Of a DNA stretch of 64,000 nucleotides, positions 60,719 to 64,000 are shown in pieces. The DNA lies in NCBI GenBank assembly GCA_964035545.1, contig OZ037768.1, positions 4,889,241 to 4,953,240 of the forward strand. The letters are read 5' to 3'. Within the stretch, counting starts at the first letter, position 1, and each line of letters begins with the position of its first letter. This DNA is from Bugula neritina. Lineage: Eukaryota; Bryozoa; Gymnolaemata; Cheilostomatida; Bugulidae. The notes below the pieces were generated by a model, which was not told where the DNA came from, made no database searches, and saw only the letters and a program-made list of their open reading frames with translations. The position numbers and the translations under genes are program-made.

Positions 60719-63394
60719 ATGTCAAAAAAGCAAAACTTGCTTTCTTCTCTGTTTGAACTTTTTCTTAATAAGAATGCGTTGCTAAGAAGGCAACGCCAAC
60801 TGACTTCGACTTTGAGTTTAGCCTGGCAAGGTATGTTAAACTTAATGTTAAACTTGAACTTGATGCCTGATCTGATGGGGTACAGGTCATTTTCATTTTG
60901 TACACAATATGAATATAAATTGAAATTGTACATCAATATTAATTAACTGAAACGCCTATTTTTATATTTTTGATATTTAGTATTTAGATACTAAATACGA
61001 TGACAGCGTGGTCCAGAGGTTAGAGGCGTCAGCGACGAGTTGGTTGGTCATGGTTTAACCCTGTTTTTACCAAGGCATTTGATCGGGTCCCGCATGGACT
61101 CCTGCTACAGAAGCTTTCTCAAATTGCCGATGTTGACAATTATCTGCTACGTTGGGTTCACAACTTTCTTACAGACAGAAAGCAGCGTGTTGTGTTACAT
61201 GGCTGCAGCTCAGATCCAAAGCCGGTTTGCTCAGGTGTACCACAGGGATCAGTCTTAGGGCCCGTACTTTTTTTAGTTTTTATAAATGACCTTCCTGAGT
61301 GTCTCAACTGCTCTTGTGCTCTTTTTGCCGATGACACACTTGTTTACCAAGAAATTTCCTCATCTGAAGACTGCAAGGGATTTCAGCGCAACCTGGACTC
61401 TCTTAGTACTTGGGCAAATAAGTGGGGAATGTCATTTAACATCTCCAAGAGCAAGATAATCAGCTTTAACCCTAAGACCGACACTCCCCGATACAAGCTC
61501 AGTGGATCAGTGTTGGATCATGTTGACTCAACCAAATACCTTGGTGTAATACTGCAGTCAGACTGTAAATTTGACCAACACATCCTAAAAAAGGTTCTTG
61601 TTGCAAAACGGCAGTTAGGTATGATAAAACGTGCACTCTACTGGGCCCCCAAGAGAGCAAAGCTTATCGCCTACAAAGCCCTCTGTCTCCCACACTTGGA
61701 ATATGCCAGTGCAGCCTGGGACCCATCTAGCAAAAATCATATAAGTATAATGGAGAATGTTCAAACAGATGCTGTGCGTTTTATCTCTAGCAGCAAAGGA
61801 AGAACTGATATTGGGGAGGAGATGAAAAAGCTATGTTTGGAGCCGCTTGATCTAAGAAGGAAAAACCGACGCATCAGCCTTCTCCTAAAAATATTGTCCA
61901 AGGAAGAACTACATCCAACTCTGAGTGCTGCCTATGATGATTTTCTAGATCAGCGGACCACAAGCACTGTACAGACTCGGTCTCAGGTTGCAGGATTTCC
62001 CAGATCAGTGAGAGCAAACAAGAATGGGTATCTTTATAGTTTTCTCCCAAGAACAATAAGAGATATGAGGATCAGCACTGATCACACACAGACAGGCTAG
62101 TTAGCCTGTTAAGTTAATCTGCACAAGAATGTTAACACTTTTTAGATTACTGTCCAAATACTGACAACTTAGTTTTTTATATGAGGCACACCCCTTCTTC
62201 CCTCTAGGGAGGTCCAGTGTGGAAATAACATCGACAGGTATCGACAGGTAGATTTGGGGTTAATTCATTATTCATTTTGTCATTCATGAATGACAGAATG
62301 TGTATACTGTACTCATACTGCCACAGGTGCCACTACTAGTACTACTAGCAGTTTCAAGTTTGTGTACGAAACGACCATGATGTTAATTTTAAATTTACAT
62401 AGTTACATTAAAATTAGGACAATTTTGCAATAGGTTTTTTGAAAACATTGTAACTTAAGTTTGCAAACTTGAGTTTTTGAAGATTTCATATAACATGGTT
62501 TTGTATCTCATTTTTACTGTAGTTAAAAATAACTCTGGATCACTGTCTTTAAGAGTTGTCTCTTCAACTAGTGTAGCTTATATCCATTTACTAAAATGTA
62601 TGTAATACATGAAATATTCATCAATTAATGCCAGTTAGTTTTAGTATTTTGCAAGTGGCAAATGAATTTTTAAACTCAATTTAAATTTTTGCCTCTTTCA
62701 ATAGAAATTTATAATATATCGATATATACATAATGTTAATATATCTGTGTGAACTATTTGCAGTCTAATTGTATTGCATTGATGTACATTGCTTATGCAA
62801 CTAGGCTGGTGCTAGGATTGTTTAACTGTCATTTAACTTCTATTTAGATGTTGTGTTTTAGATAAGTTGTTATGGTGGTCACGCAACATGATGGCAAGCT
62901 TAGTAAGATGTCCTACTATTGGAAGCGTGGATCCTACAGACTTTAATGGCATTCTGTTAGCTGCTCCCAAGAAGAGAAGGACTTTGGAAAGGCGTCGCTT
63001 ACGGACATTTGGTTTAATAAAGAGAATGGAAAATGCTCTTCCAAAAGAAAATATTGTTACTTGTCCAAAATGTAATAACTGGCACGAGGCTCACACAATC
63101 TGTGGTATGTTTATTCTATCATTTAATTTTGACCATTTTTTGTGCTGGCTTTTGTGTCCTATATTTGTTTGGTCTATATTTGTGAAGATAGCAAGAAAGT
63201 TCTTTATATTTCTAGGCCATTGCTACGATAAAGTCAGACAAAAAACTGCAGAGATGCGAGCAATGCTGGATAAAGATAATGAATATTATTTTGATCAAAG
63301 TAATGCTGACATTAGTAAAATGTTAAATAAGAGTAAAGAGAAAAAGGATATGCTCTTGTGGTGGAATGACAATCTGAAAACCAAAGTTAACTGA
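60719..63394 (+). CDS. MRPL32: Mitochondrial ribosomal protein bL32m
   Basis: Three exons: 60719-60830, 62862-63104 and 63216-63394; 534 bp, 177 residues, phases consistent. Exons 2-3 are clear: LLAAPKKRRTLERRRLRTFG is the conserved start of mature bL32m, and the zinc ribbon is CPKC plus CGHC, followed by YDKVRQKTAEMR. Exon 1 (MSKKQNLLSSLFELF, LLRRQRQL) has a basic amphipathic character suiting a mitochondrial targeting sequence. It joins in frame through CAAG|GTATGT and an acceptor at 62861; it is assigned by phase and position only. The protein belongs to the large mitoribosomal subunit; in other eukaryotes the N-terminus is removed by an m-AAA protease before assembly. Intron 1 holds a LINE fragment. 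Confidence 0.88.
61003..61066 (+). mobile_element. tRNA-like (SINE-type) head fused to LINE sequence
   Basis: GCGTGGTCCAGAGGTTAGAG is A-box-like and GGTCATGGTTTAACCC is B-box-like, about 30 bp apart as in tRNA-derived promoters. It differs from the SINE heads at 55008 and 58408. LINE coding sequence begins directly after it. Confidence 0.5.
61067..62252 (+). mobile_element. 5'-truncated non-LTR retrotransposon (reverse transcriptase fragment)
   Basis: An uninterrupted frame of about 344 codons (to the TAG at 62100) encodes the C-terminal half of a LINE ORF2. Reverse transcriptase motifs: KAFDRVPHGLL, SGVPQGSVLGPVLFLVFINDL, the catalytic LFADDTLVY, WGMSFNISKSK, and TKYLGVILQSD. The C-terminal thumb-like region has PHLEYASAAWDP. 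The N-terminal endonuclease and start of the polymerase are missing. After a 3' UTR of about 130 bp there is a short tandem repeat, ATCGACAGGT twice (near 62231-62250), which resembles the short 3' repeats of CR1/L2-like elements. It lies sense-oriented in MRPL32 intron 1. The intact frame suggests a young insertion. The clade is uncertain. Confidence 0.88.
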
Positions 63395-63468
63395 TCTGCA
63401 TTGATATTCTCAGCTGTTGTTTTATGGTTTTATAATATTAGATTTATTGTAACACTCATTACAGTACA

Positions 63469-63474
63469 AATAAA
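63469..63474 (+). terminator. MRPL32 polyadenylation signal AATAAA
   Basis: AATAAA about 75 bp after the MRPL32 stop codon. Confidence 0.5.
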
Positions 63475-63616
63475 CAGTAGACAGCAAAACAATAGTAACT
63501 CTGTGTTTAAAATAGGATATATATTATCTTTTTATGGTCAATTCTATATCCTGGCACTCTTAGCTAAAATCAGGGCAAGTATTACCAACATAGTTCTCTG
63601 ATAATCTACAACAAAC

Positions 63617-63624
63617 ATTTATTG
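63617..63624 (-). terminator. Minus-strand polyadenylation signal candidate
   Basis: The plus strand reads ATTTATTG, giving AATAAAT on the minus strand, about 100 bp beyond the TAA of the candidate exon at 63720-63803. Confidence 0.35.
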
Positions 63625-63719
63625 ATGATTATACAGCTATGATAATTAAAATCATCAAACTGTGTAAAAGAATTTACTATAATATTTTACTTACAATCCC
63701 TGCAATCTCTCCTCAGCAA

Positions 63720-63803
63720 TTATATATTTTTGTATAGGTTGTTACTCATGTCTGGTCTTTCTGGTGGAAACTGCATCTCCTTATGGTTACGTGTTGAGAA
63801 TGC
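63720..63803 (-). CDS. Terminal exon of an unidentified gene
   Basis: On the minus strand an acceptor (TTTTTTAG) at 63804 is followed by a 27-codon open frame, AFSTRNHKEMQFPPERPDM then SNNLYKNI, ending in TAA at 63720. The peptide is polar and not repetitive, unlike chance frames in this AT-rich DNA, and a minus-strand AATAAA lies about 100 bp downstream. The rest of the gene would be right of the window. I do not recognise the family; the phase is assumed. Confidence 0.4.
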   Translation of the reverse strand, partial: AFSTRNHKEMQFPPERPDMSNNLYKNI

Positions 63804-64000
63804 CTAAAAAAGTCAACCACTCAAAGTAACCTCGAAATGAAATAGGTTTTTAAACAATCATTCTCACTGAATACTTATGTCAAATAGAACAAAAACTAAT
63901 GAGTTGACTATAAATGATCTAATAATGATGATAGACTGCAAATAAGATCATGAGTGCAATTATTAAGTTTCCTTGTAATTGGAGTTTCTATTTTTCAATG

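Overview
The window is animal nuclear DNA: AT-rich, intron-dense and non-vertebrate. I rebuilt the genes by joining exons at GT-AG junctions (two GC-AG) and checking that reading phase is kept. A Wnt10-class Wnt ligand implies a cnidarian or a bilaterian; many introns and moderate divergence argue against insects or nematodes. I cannot name the phylum or species.

Layout from left to right: the 3' half of a JMJD4 hydroxylase gene (+, 1059-3953); a CD63-like tetraspanin (-, 4111-7114); La/SSB RNA-binding protein (-, 9215-14779); prohibitin PHB (+, 18357-20523); pyruvate dehydrogenase E1-beta PDHB (-, 20740-25217); a Wnt10-type ligand (-, 27866-33566); translation factor subunit eIF3g (-, 35898-40788); the small GTPase ARL6/BBS3 (+, 42477-44034); a ZGRF1-type DNA helicase with DUF2439 and GRF zinc finger (-, 45776-58956); mitochondrial ribosomal protein bL32m/MRPL32 (+, 60719-63394); and an unidentified terminal exon (-, 63720-63803). 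Several pairs are tail-to-tail (JMJD4/tetraspanin, PHB/PDHB, ARL6/ZGRF1, MRPL32/unknown). Others are head-to-head (La/PHB, eIF3g/ARL6, ZGRF1/MRPL32). These are unrelated housekeeping and developmental genes, not an operon or a dedicated system; three act in mitochondria (PHB, PDHB, MRPL32).

The accessory content lies in introns and intergenic DNA: a 344-bp MITE with 70-bp perfect terminal inverted repeats and TTA target duplication; two large minisatellites inside La introns; a 36-bp array next to a Wnt exon; tRNA-headed SINE copies; a tRNA-like head joined to a 5'-truncated LINE inside MRPL32 intron 1; a foldback element; and repeated blocks of cryptically simple sequence.

The most interesting observation is in the tetraspanin gene. 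It has two tandem, equal-length (22-codon), phase-0 versions of the last coding exon. One ends in a CD63-like YxxPhi lysosomal sorting signal (YEVV) and the other ends in HSYA, which lacks it. This looks like a splice switch between lysosomal and surface forms, and CLEAR-like TCACGTGA octamers lie in the promoter and in the intron next to the switch.
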